DNA from: Phlyctochytrium arcticum
Taxonomy: Eukaryota > Chytridiomycota > Chytridiomycetes > Chytridiales > Chytridiaceae
Direction: 5' to 3'
Length of the DNA stretch: 64,000 nucleotides
Assembly: GCA_025602905.1 (NCBI GenBank)
Contig: JAHLKI010000011.1
Span: 434,001-498,000 of the forward strand
The stretch's first letter is position 1. Every line of letters begins with the position of its first letter. The notes below the pieces were generated by a model, which worked only from the letters and a program-made list of their open reading frames with translations, was not told the origin of the DNA and did no database searches. Of the stretch, positions 47,174 to 59,085 are shown one piece after another. The position numbers were made by a program, and so were the translations under genes.

Positions 47174-48027
47174 ACTGGCTATTTGTATATGTAAAAAGAC
47201 GTCTCAAAGGATCCGTCTGGGGGATGCTTTCTAGCCCGTCAAATTCATTTGAGGCCATCATGAGTGACATCACGTGAATAGCGATGACATTGCAATTTTG
47301 GTGTTGCACCCTCTGTATATAGACCAAAGAAACTCTCACACTTTTCGAGTACTGTACGTCGATGCAAAGAGTTCTTCAAAGAAAGTATTCCAGGGGATTT
47401 ATTCCGACTTTTTTTGCATTTGTTTCGTTTTTTTTGGTTTTTTAATCCATCAAATGTAAGTAGGAGCGATGGTCTGAGAGTTGCGGTAAATAAAGATGTG
47501 TCGGGGTAAAGTGGCAACTATCGTAAATGTACGCGAGCAAGTGCATTGAGCATACATGGCGAATCGTCCATGTACTCAGTCAACATCGGGTTCAGCAATG
47601 ATTTCTTCAGTTGTTTTTTCCAGCTTTGACATAAGGTTGCACGCGTATATTTTTTGCTACTCCGAACAAAAGATGTAGAATGCAAATGGCAAGTTAACTT
47701 AATGAGGAATACCAAATTTGTCAACGAAAGAATCTTGCTGGCACTTTTAAAGAACGTCAACTTCATGGCATTGATGATGGCAAAGTGAAGTTTCGATTTT
47801 TCATTTTGGAATCAGAAAGATTAGGTTACCGGTAGGTTAAACTTGAAGTTTCTATTTTTGAATGGCAGATTACGAGAGAATGCTGATCCATTTTCATGAC
47901 GCATACAGGCCTGCAGTACTTGCAAGTTTGCAGTATTCTGTTCACATTTTCCCACTGTGTCCGACTTCAGTGTAGCTTGTTACTCTTCAAAGCATTTTTC
48001 TGATATTCCGACAGCGATACCCTCATC
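47174..48027. other. Divergent promoter region (RHEB / syntaxin)
   Basis: About 850 bases. Near 47787-47868 a short motif (GAAGTTTCxATTTTT) appears twice, separated by GGTTACCGGTAGGTTA. No gene seen; the open frame on the minus strand at 47518-47766 has no coding features. Confidence 0.4.
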
Positions 48028-49184
48028 ATGCGTGATCGAATGGCAGACCTCAAGGTAAGTTCTTGAGTTAGCTTATCTATAAGCGTATTTCATACCTACC
48101 ATATAGGGCCCTGCCCCATCGGCGGCAGCCAGTTCATCGACATCCCCGACGAATAACCCACCCCGCCAAGCAGAGGAACCAGCCAAGAAACCAAAAGAGG
48201 ACAAGAAGGATAAAAAGAAAGGAGATGCACTGCATACCGGTGGTGAGGCAGTGGAGGAGGGAGGGGAGAGTCCGGCCATGAAGATATTTTTTGACGAGTT
48301 GTCCACTATCAAGGACAATATTGCGGCTATACGGCGCAACGTTGACTCGATTGAAAGCTTGCACCAGAAGGCGCTGAATATGGTTAGCGAAGACGAGACA
48401 AAACAGAACGCAAAAGAGCTCGATCGAGTGATGGACAAAACAAACAAGTTGTCGGGAGAAGTACGGCAAAAACTCAAGGCTATGGACGTGGAAAATAAAA
48501 CCATGGCCAAGAAAGCTGGACAGGAGAGTGATGCACGTATACGTGCAAGTCAGGTATGCTGCTCCGGCATTAGAAATTGGCTTTGAATCTTAATATGTCA
48601 CATTTTCCTTAGCACGGCGCAATAACGAAAAAATTCCTGGACGTGATGAACGACTATAAGAGCATCCAACAAAAATACCAGGAAAAATACAAACAACGCC
48701 TGCAACGACAATTCTTGATTGTTAAACCACAGGCCACAGCAGACGAAGTGGAAAAGATGATGGATGGACAGCAAGGGCCAGTGTTTGCGCAGCAAATCAT
48801 GCAATCAGGGCAGAGAGGAGAGGCGAAACGGGCACTACAAGATATCCAGGACCGGCATCAGGATATTATGCGGATTGAGCAGAGTATTATTGTAAGATAC
48901 GCGATAGTGCGACATAATTCCCTCTGTGTTAACATCGATAATAGGAATTGCAACAATTGTTCATGGACATGGCCGTGCTGGTACAGGCTCAAGGAGAGAT
49001 GCTCAACCAAATAGAGATACATGTCAGTAATGCGGCAGAGCACACGGACCAAGGTGTCCAGCAGCTCGGAAAGGCCATCAAGTTGCAAAAGAAGGCGCGA
49101 AAGAAGATGTGCATTATTATATGTTGTTTATTATTGCTTATGGTGGCGATTGCGCTTGCCGTGTATTTCGGTACTAAGAAATAA
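48028..49184 (+). CDS. Plasma-membrane syntaxin (Sso1/syntaxin-1-like t-SNARE)
   Basis: Four exons, about 330 residues; the first is nine codons (MRDRMADLK). A Lys/Glu-rich N-terminal extension is followed by the Habc helices ([20 protein letters not shown] onward) and [20 protein letters not shown] with [19 protein letters not shown]. The Qa-SNARE motif comes next ([40 protein letters not shown] with the central Gln). A single C-terminal membrane anchor closes the protein ([20 protein letters not shown]). This is the exocytic Qa-SNARE that pairs with Sec9 and synaptobrevin for secretion at the plasma membrane. The charged extension before Habc is longer than in yeast Sso1. Confidence 0.92.
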
Positions 49185-50598
49185 ATACAAAGTTTCCGAC
49201 TCCAAATTCATTTCACGAAGTGGACCGCCATTCCAAGCATTTAGGAGCCGAAGATAACACAAACGTCTAAGCACGACATGGACGCTGGGGTACATACTGT
49301 ACCTGTCTGTCGAGTGTTTTTATACCTTGGATTTGAGAGTGACTGAGGAAAAAGAGGTACGTTCCTTCCGCAGCTTGTTGTGAAAGTTGTGACATACTTC
49401 ATACTGCCTTGGACTACACTAACTTTAGAGACACAATGTTGGCTTTTGCTCTTGGAGGCGGAACAACTCGTGCCACTGGTATAAATGAAATTAGGGACAC
49501 TTGTGGATGGGGCTCTGGGCATGCGAAAAGGTTGCATCTGAGCGAGGATGTGCAGGCTTGCTCTTTCTGAAAGTGCAACGTGATGCGTTGATCTTGGGGG
49601 AGATGTTCTGGGTTCTATTCGGACGAGCCCCATAATCGCTCCCGGCATTTCTCCGTTTGTACCTCACCACTCAAACAGCGATATCAATTTTTCTTTTCAA
49701 ATTAAACTTAAAGTAAGAAGCATTCTTTTGTGTTTGTGGTTCTCTTTTTCCGAAAGAGGTACAGCAAGTGCTCCCGTGTCATGCATCACCTCGACAGTGC
49801 ACTTCACCCCTAACTTTCCCAACTTGCAGGTTTGCTCCCAGACTGTTGACTCACCTTGATGTTAGCCTCTCAAGACCCAATATCTATGTAGTGCCCGCTA
49901 CAAACCTTGGTGTGTGTGGAATTAACCGGTGACTCGTCGTTTGAGCGATCGTCCATAAAGCGCCTGGCGAACCGGACACGCTAGCATCGACTGTAAATAT
50001 TTCATACGCATGTCGTCTCTGAGACGGGTCTCTATGCATAGTCGGAAAATACCAGCGGAACTCGGAAAGTCTCCAGAAAGCATCGGAAAATCTCAGTGAA
50101 TTGGCACCAAAATTGGATACTCCACGCCCAGACCATAAACAATTGGTTTCGGGATTAGCTTATGGCAACGAGAGCTGCCCCTTGTCTCTAGTCTTATCAG
50201 TGCCATTTGGTATTTTCCGATGGCATAAACTCTGGCAAGAATCGCTTTTCAAATGGCGTCGAGGTTTTACAGGCAGATCACAGTTTCCTTTTTGTCTTTG
50301 GGAACTGAGTTTCTGTGGAGCAATTGCATGACTCGGCCTAGGCTTGTCTTTCATTCCAGAGCAGCACCCCCCTCGCAGAAGAATCCCACAGCAATCCCAG
50401 TGGCTGTGCCACTCGTTACACAACGCGCTCCAGCTATTCGAGATCCCAGCGAGATCCACCCCGGGATTCTACCCCATTCCACCCCATTTTAACCCTCTAC
50501 CATAACGAACTACTACACTACTCTTCGCTGCTACTACCACTACGACTCTGGCCACTCTAAGATTGATTTTTACCTAAAACCGCGCGAAAAGTGTCAAC
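49185..50598. other. Long intergenic region upstream of the MYND gene
   Basis: About 1.4 kb. Open frames (for example 49241-49648 minus, 50160-50459 minus) lack motifs and compete with others in the same span. Near 50041-50100 the tetramer-like unit TCGGAAA recurs four times. The last ~120 bases before the start are very C/T-rich, a typical leader. Confidence 0.4.
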
Positions 50599-51225
50599 AT
50601 GAACCAGTGCAATATTTGCAAGATTGAAGCCAAACTACGTTGCTCAAAGTGCAAGAACACTTACTACTGCTCCCAACCTCACCAACAGCAGGATTGGAAA
50701 ACCCACAAAACCCGATGTCACACTGAAAATATCCCAAAAGACCCGCAGCTGGATAAAACCATGTCCATTGTCGCTGTTGAAGGAATGGACGCCAAGCTGA
50801 TCGAGTACCCTTGGACTAATGATTGGAATGGTTGGGACGTATGTCCTGTCCCCGCTCTACTGGGATTTCCACTCATGGCCAAGCCGCACGTCAGAAACTT
50901 CGGACCAGGAGGAATGCCCTACCAGCAAATTGCAGTATACATGATGGTGGAGCCCGCAACTGGCTTCGCACCTCCCAAATGGGCCCTTGGCCCGCACTGC
51001 AATAAGGGTGTCGTCGGATTCGCAAGACGAGATCACAAACCGTTTACAGTAGAAGAATTCTACGAGCTATACGACTTTATCACCGATTTGATGGATGAGT
51101 ATTCCGAGAATCCGGCGGCTGCGCAGAGAAAGCTCACCCCAGAACATTATAAGAAGTTTCAAGACTCCAGGAAGTTGGAAGTTGAATTGAATGAGGAATT
51201 TGAAGATGAGGAACCCAATTTGTAA
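50599..51225 (+). CDS. MYND zinc-finger protein
   Basis: Intronless, 208 residues. The N-terminal MYND finger (CNICKIEAKLRCSKCKNTYY, then CSQPHQQQDWKTHKTRC) has the family spacing, except that the Cys normally preceding Gln in the ECQ position is His. The remaining ~160 residues contain an aromatic-rich domain (YPWTNDWNGWDVCPVPALLG, FPLMAKPHVRNFGPGGMPYQ) and an acidic helical C-terminus (ELNEEFEDEEPNL). MYND fingers bind proline-rich partners; without a SET domain the role cannot be assigned. No other Cys-rich region is present. Confidence 0.8.
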   Translation: MNQCNICKIEAKLRCSKCKNTYYCSQPHQQQDWKTHKTRCHTENIPKDPQLDKTMSIVAVEGMDAKLIEYPWTNDWNGWDVCPVPALLGFPLMAKPHVRNFGPGGMPYQQIAVYMMVEPATGFAPPKWALGPHCNKGVVGFARRDHKPFTVEEFYELYDFITDLMDEYSENPAAAQRKLTPEHYKKFQDSRKLEVELNEEFEDEEPNL

Positions 51226-52842
51226 TCCCTGCCAAAAAAAGCTTACCAACAAACAATCTGACCGATGTATATATATCGTGTGGCAGTCCTTGAATGGCTT
51301 GATTCAATGTTGTATGCATCTCAGAATATCGCTGAGATTCTTTCCTCCGTTCGTGCAATTGGCGAGTGCGCTATCGTTGATCCCCTGGCAATGCCGATCG
51401 AACAAAAGATGTCAAAAGTCGCAGATGTAGATTCTCCATGCTGTCCTCCTATCAAGACGATTGTTTTAATGGTGGAGATCCGTCACTGCGCGTATGATTT
51501 GCTGATAACGTGGTAAATATCTAGTAGGTATGGATATAGGGATTGGACGTAAGGACTGCACGGTTATAGAGGTTATTCATTTTGGTAAAACAGTAGTAAA
51601 AGAGGAGTGCGAGGGAGACCTCGACATATGTACGAGTACATTTGGTCCAAAAACAAGACAGTCTGAAACTAAACACAGACACAGACACAGACGATGACTG
51701 TTGAATACAACGCCATTCTCAATTCGTGCTGTCATTGATGTTTAAGGGCATGTGAAGGAAAATGTGGGCGTTACCTTTGCAGTAAAAAGTTGCTGGATTT
51801 TCCGTACATTTTGCGCCCTTGCCAAACATAATGACAACGGGAAATGCAACAATCCCTTTCGAGACGGGACAATGTTGAATCTGCTGCAGCCTCAGTAGAC
51901 CCAATACACGAGCAATCTCCGGAAGGCCGTTGTCAACAAATCATAGGTACTCTAAAGATGGATTGCCACGCTGCACGCTCTCGGTTTCTCGACTCATCGT
52001 TATCAGCATCCTCTTCCCTCCCTTCTCTCCGCCCCGTCAACTACCCCCCTTCTCCCCCAGCTTCGACTTCTTTTCCCCAAGGACCAATCATTTATACAGT
52101 GTGGGAAGATTTGTGCAGCGGCGACACTGGCCATGGGATGCAGGAGCAAAGAACGGACTGGCTGATGCGTTTCGAATATTGGGATCTTGAGGGTCCCACG
52201 ACCTCTCCCGACCGATACGTACGCAACGTACCTCTATTTTCTATATCGTCCTGCCGTGTCAGGTCATGCACACGCATTTTTCAAGTAACGCTCGCCCCAG
52301 CTCGTGTTTCCCAGCTCCATTCCTGCGCAAAGGCTCCGAGCTACTTTAGGCCATGGTTGCGGTACCGAACCGACTTGAAGGTAAAGGCTGTCCATGGCCG
52401 TCGTTGCTGCATTTTTTGGTTTAGACGGTTCGCGCGTGTCAATTTCCGATTGCGAGATTATACTCATCATCTCGAGAGGAAATATTTCTGGGAGGCCCCG
52501 CTTATTATTACGGTATTACCCCTCCAGCAGATGCCACAAACCATACGCTGCATAAACAGTTCGACTAGCTTTTTTTCTATTTTTTCTACAATTTATTCTT
52601 TTTTGTGCCAGTTTCTCACATTCATAGCCCTCCACCCGGGGATACAACTGATACTTCCTCCAATATTCCTCTAATAATGTCGATTTTTTCTCCTTTGAGT
52701 GATACTTAATCTGGTTTAAGATTTTCTCCGTTCATCTTACCTCTCCGTGTAACGTCGGTTGACAACCCAAATTTCCGACAAGGTTGAATTGGCCACCTGC
52801 TCTTGCTGTCGGGAGACTCGGGGAGAGAGGACTTATCATACC
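51226..52842. other. Long intergenic region with one doubtful open frame
   Basis: About 1.6 kb. A CAGACA simple repeat lies at 51676-51692. An ATG at 51844 opens 276 codons, with a proline-rich start (SLRPVNYPPSPPAS) and then composition unlike a folded protein (Cys/Arg/Phe-rich). It may contain one real exon up to ~52215, where a GTACGT donor occurs, but I found no partner exon. Confidence 0.35.
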
Positions 52843-54163
52843 ATGTCTCGATCAGGATCTCCCACCCGCTCAAGCGCAACATATGTACCACTCTCGAACC
52901 TGTCATCCCGAGAACCCCGTGCATCTCATCCTACCAAATTCGACAGTTCACCAATAGACGATCCTGCACTTTATAGTGCTTTTGACGATCCCGAATATGA
53001 TGAACTGGAAGACCAGCCTGGTCGGCCTGCCACAGGGTGGAACAGGCAGTCTCACAACTCACAAGTTTCAAAATCTCCGACCCAGCAACAAAATCCGCAA
53101 TATCATGATGGTTCCAGCGGCCGCGGCCGATTCACCTTTATACCAGACAGCGCAGAAATAGATAACTTGGAAGATGGTGGGGAAGGAGGGGCGGCCGTTG
53201 TATCGCTCTTGGGATCGTTATCGGGCCGGAAGGGAGAGTACGTACGATTCGACAAACGTAAGGGCGAAACCCAAGGCCCGGAACAGCTTCCCGAGCAGGA
53301 CTTCCTGAACTTGATTTTGCATCAGGGAAGTTTGGATGATGTACAAGAGCTTTGCCGGGCCCGTCTCGATTATCTGGTTGACGCTGATGACGCCCGCAAG
53401 TTACAGAGGTAAACCAGTACACCATAATATGATGCTTGAAACGGATTACGATTGGAATGACTGACAACTTTCGCATTCATCTCGTAGAACACCATTCTAT
53501 AAAGTAGCACTGTACCGATTCCCCGCAATTTTGATCACACTTTCACTGGAGCTCGTTGTGGCAGGAATAATCACTAGCCATAAGACAGCAACGAAAGGGA
53601 GTCCAATTACAAAAGAGAATGAATTTCTATTTTCATTCGCCCCAGTGTTGTCTAGTATGTCAGGTAAGTTCTCTGGGCTTGTCAAGTGGTTGCCACACAT
53701 TTTGACGAGCTATGGGAAGGCAACATTGGTCTTCAGGCGTCAACAACAACCCTGCGCGCCTTGGCCACGGGCCACGCATCGAGTAAAAGTCTGCAAGATA
53801 TCATGCGTGTACTGCTCCGCGAGGTCAGTTTTTCTCAGAATGTTATTCCATAAAGAAAGACGGAGGGCTGATTTTCAAATCAAGTTTCTTTGTGCGTTCC
53901 TGATTGGGCTTGTCTCCTCCTGCGCCCTGATTGGTATTGGAGACTTGTGGACCCAGTCTGTACCTTTTGGTCTCGTGACGGGCATGTCTCTGATGGTGTC
54001 AGCATCTCTCGGTGGCATTATTGGCTGCAGCGGCCCGATCATATTCAAAAAGCTTGGGATTGACCCTGCGGTGACAGCTGGGCCTTTTGAAACTGCTGTG
54101 CAAGACATGATTTCGTACTCCGTGTACTTGGGTTTGGCCAGGATGTTCTTGTATGGAACATAG
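52843..54163 (+). CDS. MgtE/SLC41-type magnesium transporter
   Basis: Four exons (52843-53408, 53488-53663, 53720-53823, 53885-54163), 374 residues. A ~200-residue polar N-terminal region is followed by a single MgtE membrane domain of five helices. Helix 1 is FPAILITLSLELVVAGIITS. Next is the signature MSGNIGLQASTTTLRALATG, then FLCAFLIGLVSSCALIGIGD and VTGMSLMVSASLGGIIGCSG. The pore motif is KKLGIDPAVTAGPFETAVQD. The SGNIGLQ and GIDPA motifs carry the metal-pathway residues of MgtE. Eukaryotic SLC41 proteins usually hold two such domains; this one has one, as in bacteria. No CBS domains are seen. It probably transports Mg2+ across the plasma or an organelle membrane. Confidence 0.88.
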
Positions 54164-55000
54164 GACGCATCTTTGTCTCCATGGGATATCCTGCGCAATC
54201 AGACTCCCTGGATACCTAGAGGCCTACAATGTGGCATGTTTTTGTTCCAGTTGCCATTCATCTTACTGAAGAGTATGAATGGTAAGCGCTCGCATTTGGG
54301 TCGCTTCTACAGCCCCGCTACTGTCGCCAGGTCGTTTGTGGTGTCGCTCGTTGCGCCCTCACCATCATCTCTGCAAACCCTGACCTTGTCAAGGTAGCGT
54401 CTATTCAGCTCACACAACGTGGTTTCTTTTAAGATGGAAAGTCGTTTTGTTTCTCCACGGCCTGTATTACAACACACGCCCGGATGAGAAATTGGACGTG
54501 AAACCTCTGGTTCCAGCTGCAACAACCTCCGCGCCAAGATCGTATGCGTAGCCCTTGACGCGAGCCTGACCGACTAGGCGATAGAACGTTCGGCTCCAGC
54601 AGGGCAGGAAAGATCCGCCGCATGACATGGTTATTTTTTTGCCACGGGATGATTGCACCACAAAAGCTACAAATCACTCAGACGATTAGATGTGTTGCTA
54701 CCATGCGGTTGAGTGCATGGAATGGTGCTCACCCAATTAGCTAAAAGTTGAATACCACACACAGAGGCGTCGCAAAGTTCCACGCCCGCTCTCTTAACAC
54801 CTGTATGTTGTATGTACCTATATAGAAGTTCTCGATTCATGTCTATGCAAGTGACGTTGTTTTATAAAGGAAGGCGGTAATAAACGTTTGAAGTACCGAA
54901 GGATCGACGCTCGACAGATATATATTTACAATTATGGTTGGTCACTTTTTCTATGTCCAAATTATGATTACTTAGGGCCATCAAGCATCGCCCACATTCG
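54164..55000. other. Convergent 3' flanks of the Mg transporter and TAF6
   Basis: About 840 bases between convergent stops. Short open frames on both strands without motifs. No gene seen. Confidence 0.4.
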
Positions 55001-56687
55001 TCACCGGATTCCGTTGGCGATGACAGACATGTGGTTGCAAATGCTATCGGCCAATGCACCATATGCACCTGTCAGCTCCTGCAGTAGTGCGTCGTTATCT
55101 GGTACATCCTGCCCCGACTTCCTCCGTTCTTCCAAATCGCGACGGACATGGCCAGCAATCACGTCCACTAATGCGTCCCGGCATTTCTCCGCCTCCATTT
55201 TGCGCACCGCACGCGGGCCCTCCTCGTCCATGGCTTCCAAATCATCCTTGATGCGGTCATAGAAGGCGGACACATTTGGAACGAGTAAGACGCGAACCGC
55301 TTCAGGGCCGAGGGCAGAGAGTCCCACGATTGCGCCATAATTTGTTCTATACGACTTGAGCGGGTCCAAGAATGCCCGCAGCAATGTTTTCGTTACGCGC
55401 GGCTGAAGGGATTGATATGTGGAGCCGTATCGTGTACATATGAATGATACGAGCTGGGCGGCGTAAGAGCGTAGGCTCCAGTGATCTTCTGTAGCGGGGT
55501 CATCGCAAAGGCGCTTTGCAACAATGCAAGATAATATATTTGGGATGAGCTGATGCAGCTATTAAACAAGTTAGAACATGTATCAGCAGGACATTGGCGT
55601 GCAAGGACATATACGTACATACGGTTCCACAAAGAGATTACTGTTGTTCAAGATAGCCCGAGTCAGTCGCATCATGGACTGGGTGATTTCAAGCTTTCGA
55701 ATATTTTGTGTAATCTTCAATGTATTTTAGGCACACGCCCAGAACTCGAAGGAAAGCGTACTCACCTGCTCAGCCACAAACTGAATGAGATAGGGGAGAA
55801 GCGGTTGAATCCCTGGATCCTTTGCCACACTTTCCACTGCCAACTTGCGTAATTCTTCAGAAGAACTAGTGACGGCTTCTGTAACTTTCTCGTAGTAGAG
55901 TTGTAATTCTCGCGTGAGCACGTTCTTGACAAGGGCCTCCGTTTGTGGTCCCGTATTAAGCAACGATTGGGGAGGGGGGCCAATATCTGAGGTTGAAGCC
56001 CCGTTGGCGGGTCGACGAAAGCGATCCTGAAGTTCTATCGTTGGTGTGATAAGTAAACTCTTCATGGCAGATGGAGGTTATGTAAAGCTACCTGCTGGAG
56101 TTGGATTCTGTACAATGGCCGGTTGGACTCCATCAATTGCCAACCAATGCGCCGTCCAGGTCACATCTAAGGGCGCAGGTGGTAGAGGAGCATTGATAAT
56201 GTCTTCAAGATCCAGCTCATGATCCTCCAGATAATATAATTGTTGCGGGCCTTGTGTGATGAGTTTGAAAGATGGCGTGCCGGTAGTTGACCAGCCGTAC
56301 AGAGGCTGCAATTAAGTATTGAGCATTCGATGCCATCTCTAAGCAAGTAGTATGCTGGTGGGTTACCTCAACATCCCGCACTCTCAGTGCATAATTGATG
56401 TCATCCGCGAGTAGGCGCTCCCTTTTGGCATGCCGCATGAACTTTGTTGCTTCCTAGAGCTAAAGGCTCGGTGACTGTGAAGAATAACCTATTCTTGCTG
56501 CAACGTACATTTATGATCTCTCGCAATCGATACTCGACATCTTGGACTAAGGCCAATGCTACGTCTTCCTTCAAATTTATGCCAATTGTGTCGGCAATGG
56601 CCTATTCCAATCACGGTTACTTTCATTCTGGAAATTTACACCTGCAGGGCAGCTCACCTGAACACTTTCTTTGGCCAAAACACTCAT
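55001..56687 (-). CDS. TAF6: Transcription initiation factor TFIID subunit TAF6
   Basis: About eight short-intron exons; start MSVLAKESVQ at 56687. The histone fold covers the first ~70 residues: AIADTIGINLKEDVALALVQ, DVEYRLREIIN and EATKFMRHAKRERLLADDIN, then YALRVRDVEPLYGW. The conserved DUF1546/HEAT part includes YLEDHELDLEDIINAPLPPA, TWTAHWLAIDGVQPAI, LQLYYEKVTEAVTSSSEELR, PLLPYLIQFVAEQ, FLDPLKSYRTNYGAIVGLSA and LGPEAVRVLLVPNV. TAF6 pairs with TAF9 through the histone fold in TFIID (and SAGA in fungi). The residues LPLPP and RVRDVEPLYGW are family landmarks. Total length of roughly 450 residues fits fungal TAF6. Confidence 0.93.
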
Positions 56688-56950
56688 TCTTCCTTTGAAC
56701 TATGTACTTTTTATGCGGCCATTGTCTTCACATTTTCATTCTTGGCCATCCCCGGATCTTTCAGAGGCGGAGTCACGAGATAACGAATTTCGCTGCGCAA
56801 TTTGCGCATGCGTGAATCAAGGTACGGCATGGAAAGATACATATGGGATGGGTCGCAAATCCGGGAAAGTCGGCATGTATGCAAAAAAAAAGCGGATAAC
56901 CAACTGTGTTGTAATTAGCTAGAAAAACATATATAAACTTGACAAGAACA

Positions 56951-58654
56951 CTACAGGTTCGCTAAAAACCTAGTCCCAACTTCCTGCTCGATCGTTTGCC
57001 GCACTCCAACGGCAGCCATGGCTTTATCCCCTCCAGTAGTAATGTCCAGACAGCGACGGGGCTTGCCTTCCAGGTCAACGAGCTCTTTCGGCGCAAAATC
57101 CTCGTATTTTATTGGCGTAAATCCCCGTTGGAGCGCAAGGCTCGAGGGATTGTCGTTGATAGCTTTAAGAACCGCTTCAGGGAACTTGCCTGGACTAGCA
57201 GTAGATAGACATATGGTGTAAAATACCCCCGACGAGGTATCGTTCTTAGCGAAATGCTCTGCAGCAACGACGCCGACGGCGGTGTGAGGATCCAAAACAT
57301 ACGCATTGGTGCGATCGGCCGCGTCGTCAACTACTGTGGCGGAAAATTGGTTGTGGTAATATCGATTGATAGCATCCATGGTTTGCACATCAGTTGTGCA
57401 GAATGATGAAAAGATCTGCCGGGCTCGGGAAAGCAGTTCGGAGGGGACGCTGAAGCCACCACTTTCACGGAGTTCATTCATCCACTGTCGGAGGGTATTA
57501 CTTGCCAATTGTGCGCGCTCTTCCGTTTCCAGTTCGGGATTGGGGCTGCCACGCTCATCACCACGGCACAGGTACCAAAGAAGCCTCTCGAAATTGGAGC
57601 TCACTAGGATATCCATGGCAGGGGATAGAGTTTGTCGCACCGGTTCAATGACGCCTTCACTCTCCTCACTTTTCTTCTTTTCGTACCGACCAGTCTCGAA
57701 GAAGCGGTGAAGGATGTCATTCTCATTTGTAGCGGCTACCAGTTTGTCAATAGGCAAGCCCATTCGAATCGCATAATATCCAGCCAAAATGTCCCCAAAG
57801 TTACCAGTCGGTACACTGAAGCGAATTTTGGTCAAAGCAGCGTAACTGGCGGCACCAGCAGGAGTACCAATTCGTCGCAAGAGTGAGAAATATGAGTAAA
57901 AGTAGTATGTGATCTGAGCCAAAATGCGTGCCCAGTTGATCGAGTTGATTGCGGCAAGATGAAATCGGCGACGGAAGGCTTCGTCCCCGAAAAGCTGTTT
58001 TACGGTGTCCTGGCAGTCGTCGAATGTTCCTTCTATGGCGACATTGTGCACATTCTCATCCAAAACAGATGTCATTTGCTGTTCCTGCACGGGCGAGATG
58101 CGACCTTTCGGGTGAAGAATGAAGACATCAACATTCTTCTTGCCTCGGAGACCATAGATGGCAGCTCCACCCGTATCACCGCTGGTTGCACCAAGAACGG
58201 TGATGCCATATGCTTTGGCCGCAGAACGGTTCCGTCGTTCCAGAAAGTACTCAAACAGATTTCCCAAAACTTGCAGTGCTACATCTTTAAAGGCAAAGGT
58301 CGGCCCATGGAACAGTTCCAGTACATAGACGTTGTCCAAATTTCCGCCACTGGTTCCAGAAACATTCGGCAGTTTGTTTAGCGGCGTGACTTCGGGAGTG
58401 GCAAAAGTTCCAAATGAGCGCTCTAGAATATCGTCAAGGTCGGCATCTGGGATCTCCTCTTCGCCAACGAACAACCGAAACACCTTGGCCGCCAATTTGG
58501 GGTACGACAAGTCTGCCCATTTCTGAATTTCTTGCAGCGAGAGGGTAGGAATAGAGTGGGGAATGTACAGCCCGCCGTCGACGGCAAGCCCTTCAAAGAC
58601 GGCCTCCTCGAATGAGAGGTTGGACGACTTTCCCCTTGTAGATCGATACTTCAT
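56951..58654 (-). CDS. THR4: Threonine synthase
   Basis: Intronless, 567 residues. The start MKYRSTRGKSSNLSFEEAVF with EGLAVDGGLYIP is the fungal/bacterial type II threonine synthase N-terminus. ELFHGPTFAFKDVALQVLGN carries the PLP-binding Lys123; TVLGATSGDTGGAAIYGLRG is the phosphate-binding loop; VPTGNFGDILAGYYAIRMGL follows. It converts O-phosphohomoserine to threonine with pyridoxal phosphate, in the cytosol. The gene lies 263 bases beyond the TAF6 start on the same strand. There is no N-terminal regulatory extension of the plant SAM-activated type. Confidence 0.97.
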   Translation of the reverse strand: MKYRSTRGKSSNLSFEEAVFEGLAVDGGLYIPHSIPTLSLQEIQKWADLSYPKLAAKVFRLFVGEEEIPDADLDDILERSFGTFATPEVTPLNKLPNVSGTSGGNLDNVYVLELFHGPTFAFKDVALQVLGNLFEYFLERRNRSAAKAYGITVLGATSGDTGGAAIYGLRGKKNVDVFILHPKGRISPVQEQQMTSVLDENVHNVAIEGTFDDCQDTVKQLFGDEAFRRRFHLAAINSINWARILAQITYYFYSYFSLLRRIGTPAGAASYAALTKIRFSVPTGNFGDILAGYYAIRMGLPIDKLVAATNENDILHRFFETGRYEKKKSEESEGVIEPVRQTLSPAMDILVSSNFERLLWYLCRGDERGSPNPELETEERAQLASNTLRQWMNELRESGGFSVPSELLSRARQIFSSFCTTDVQTMDAINRYYHNQFSATVVDDAADRTNAYVLDPHTAVGVVAAEHFAKNDTSSGVFYTICLSTASPGKFPEAVLKAINDNPSSLALQRGFTPIKYEDFAPKELVDLEGKPRRCLDITTGGDKAMAAVGVRQTIEQEVGTRFLANL

Positions 58655-59085
58655 GCTTGCGGATGTTTGCTGATTTCCTGACTGCTTTCGTTGTGCAATT
58701 ACAATGGCAAAGACTATTGGATTTTGATGGCTGGCTCAAGATCTAATCAGCCCAAGCCACCGCAGGCAGATCTGTGCCACCGCGACTCCCAAATTTATTT
58801 GAATTTGACAGCTGTCATTTCGCTGGTCATTTCGTAGATAATGTGGGAATTTGGGAAAGACGCGGCTGTAAACCAACAAGAGAAATGTACATGTGTGTAT
58901 GGAGATGCGTTTTTTGATAATTGAAATTTGATAAATGCCATGTGCGTTGTGATATGTGATGAGTGCAAATATGATATGTGCTAATGCGATATGGTCTAGA
59001 AGATATGTGATATGTGCCCTGTGTTATGGGTGATGTTGGTCTATGCAAGTCGGAAGAAAATACATGAAAAAGGGGGAAATTGCAA
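58655..59085. other. Spacer with degenerate ATATGTG repeats
   Basis: 430 bases between threonine synthase and the first subtilisin. From 58930 to 59035 the sequence is a run of related ATGTGATATGTGC-like units. This spacer (from about 58805) resembles the spacer between the two protease genes at 61710-61960, so it forms part of the duplicated unit. Confidence 0.6.

Noticed and set aside
49241..49648. 135-codon minus-strand open frame
   Set aside because: No motif, unusual composition, no promoter or splice context; other frames are open as well.
51844..52674. 276-codon plus-strand open frame as a gene
   Set aside because: Starts proline-rich and then has a composition unlike coding sequence here; kept only as a doubtful note.
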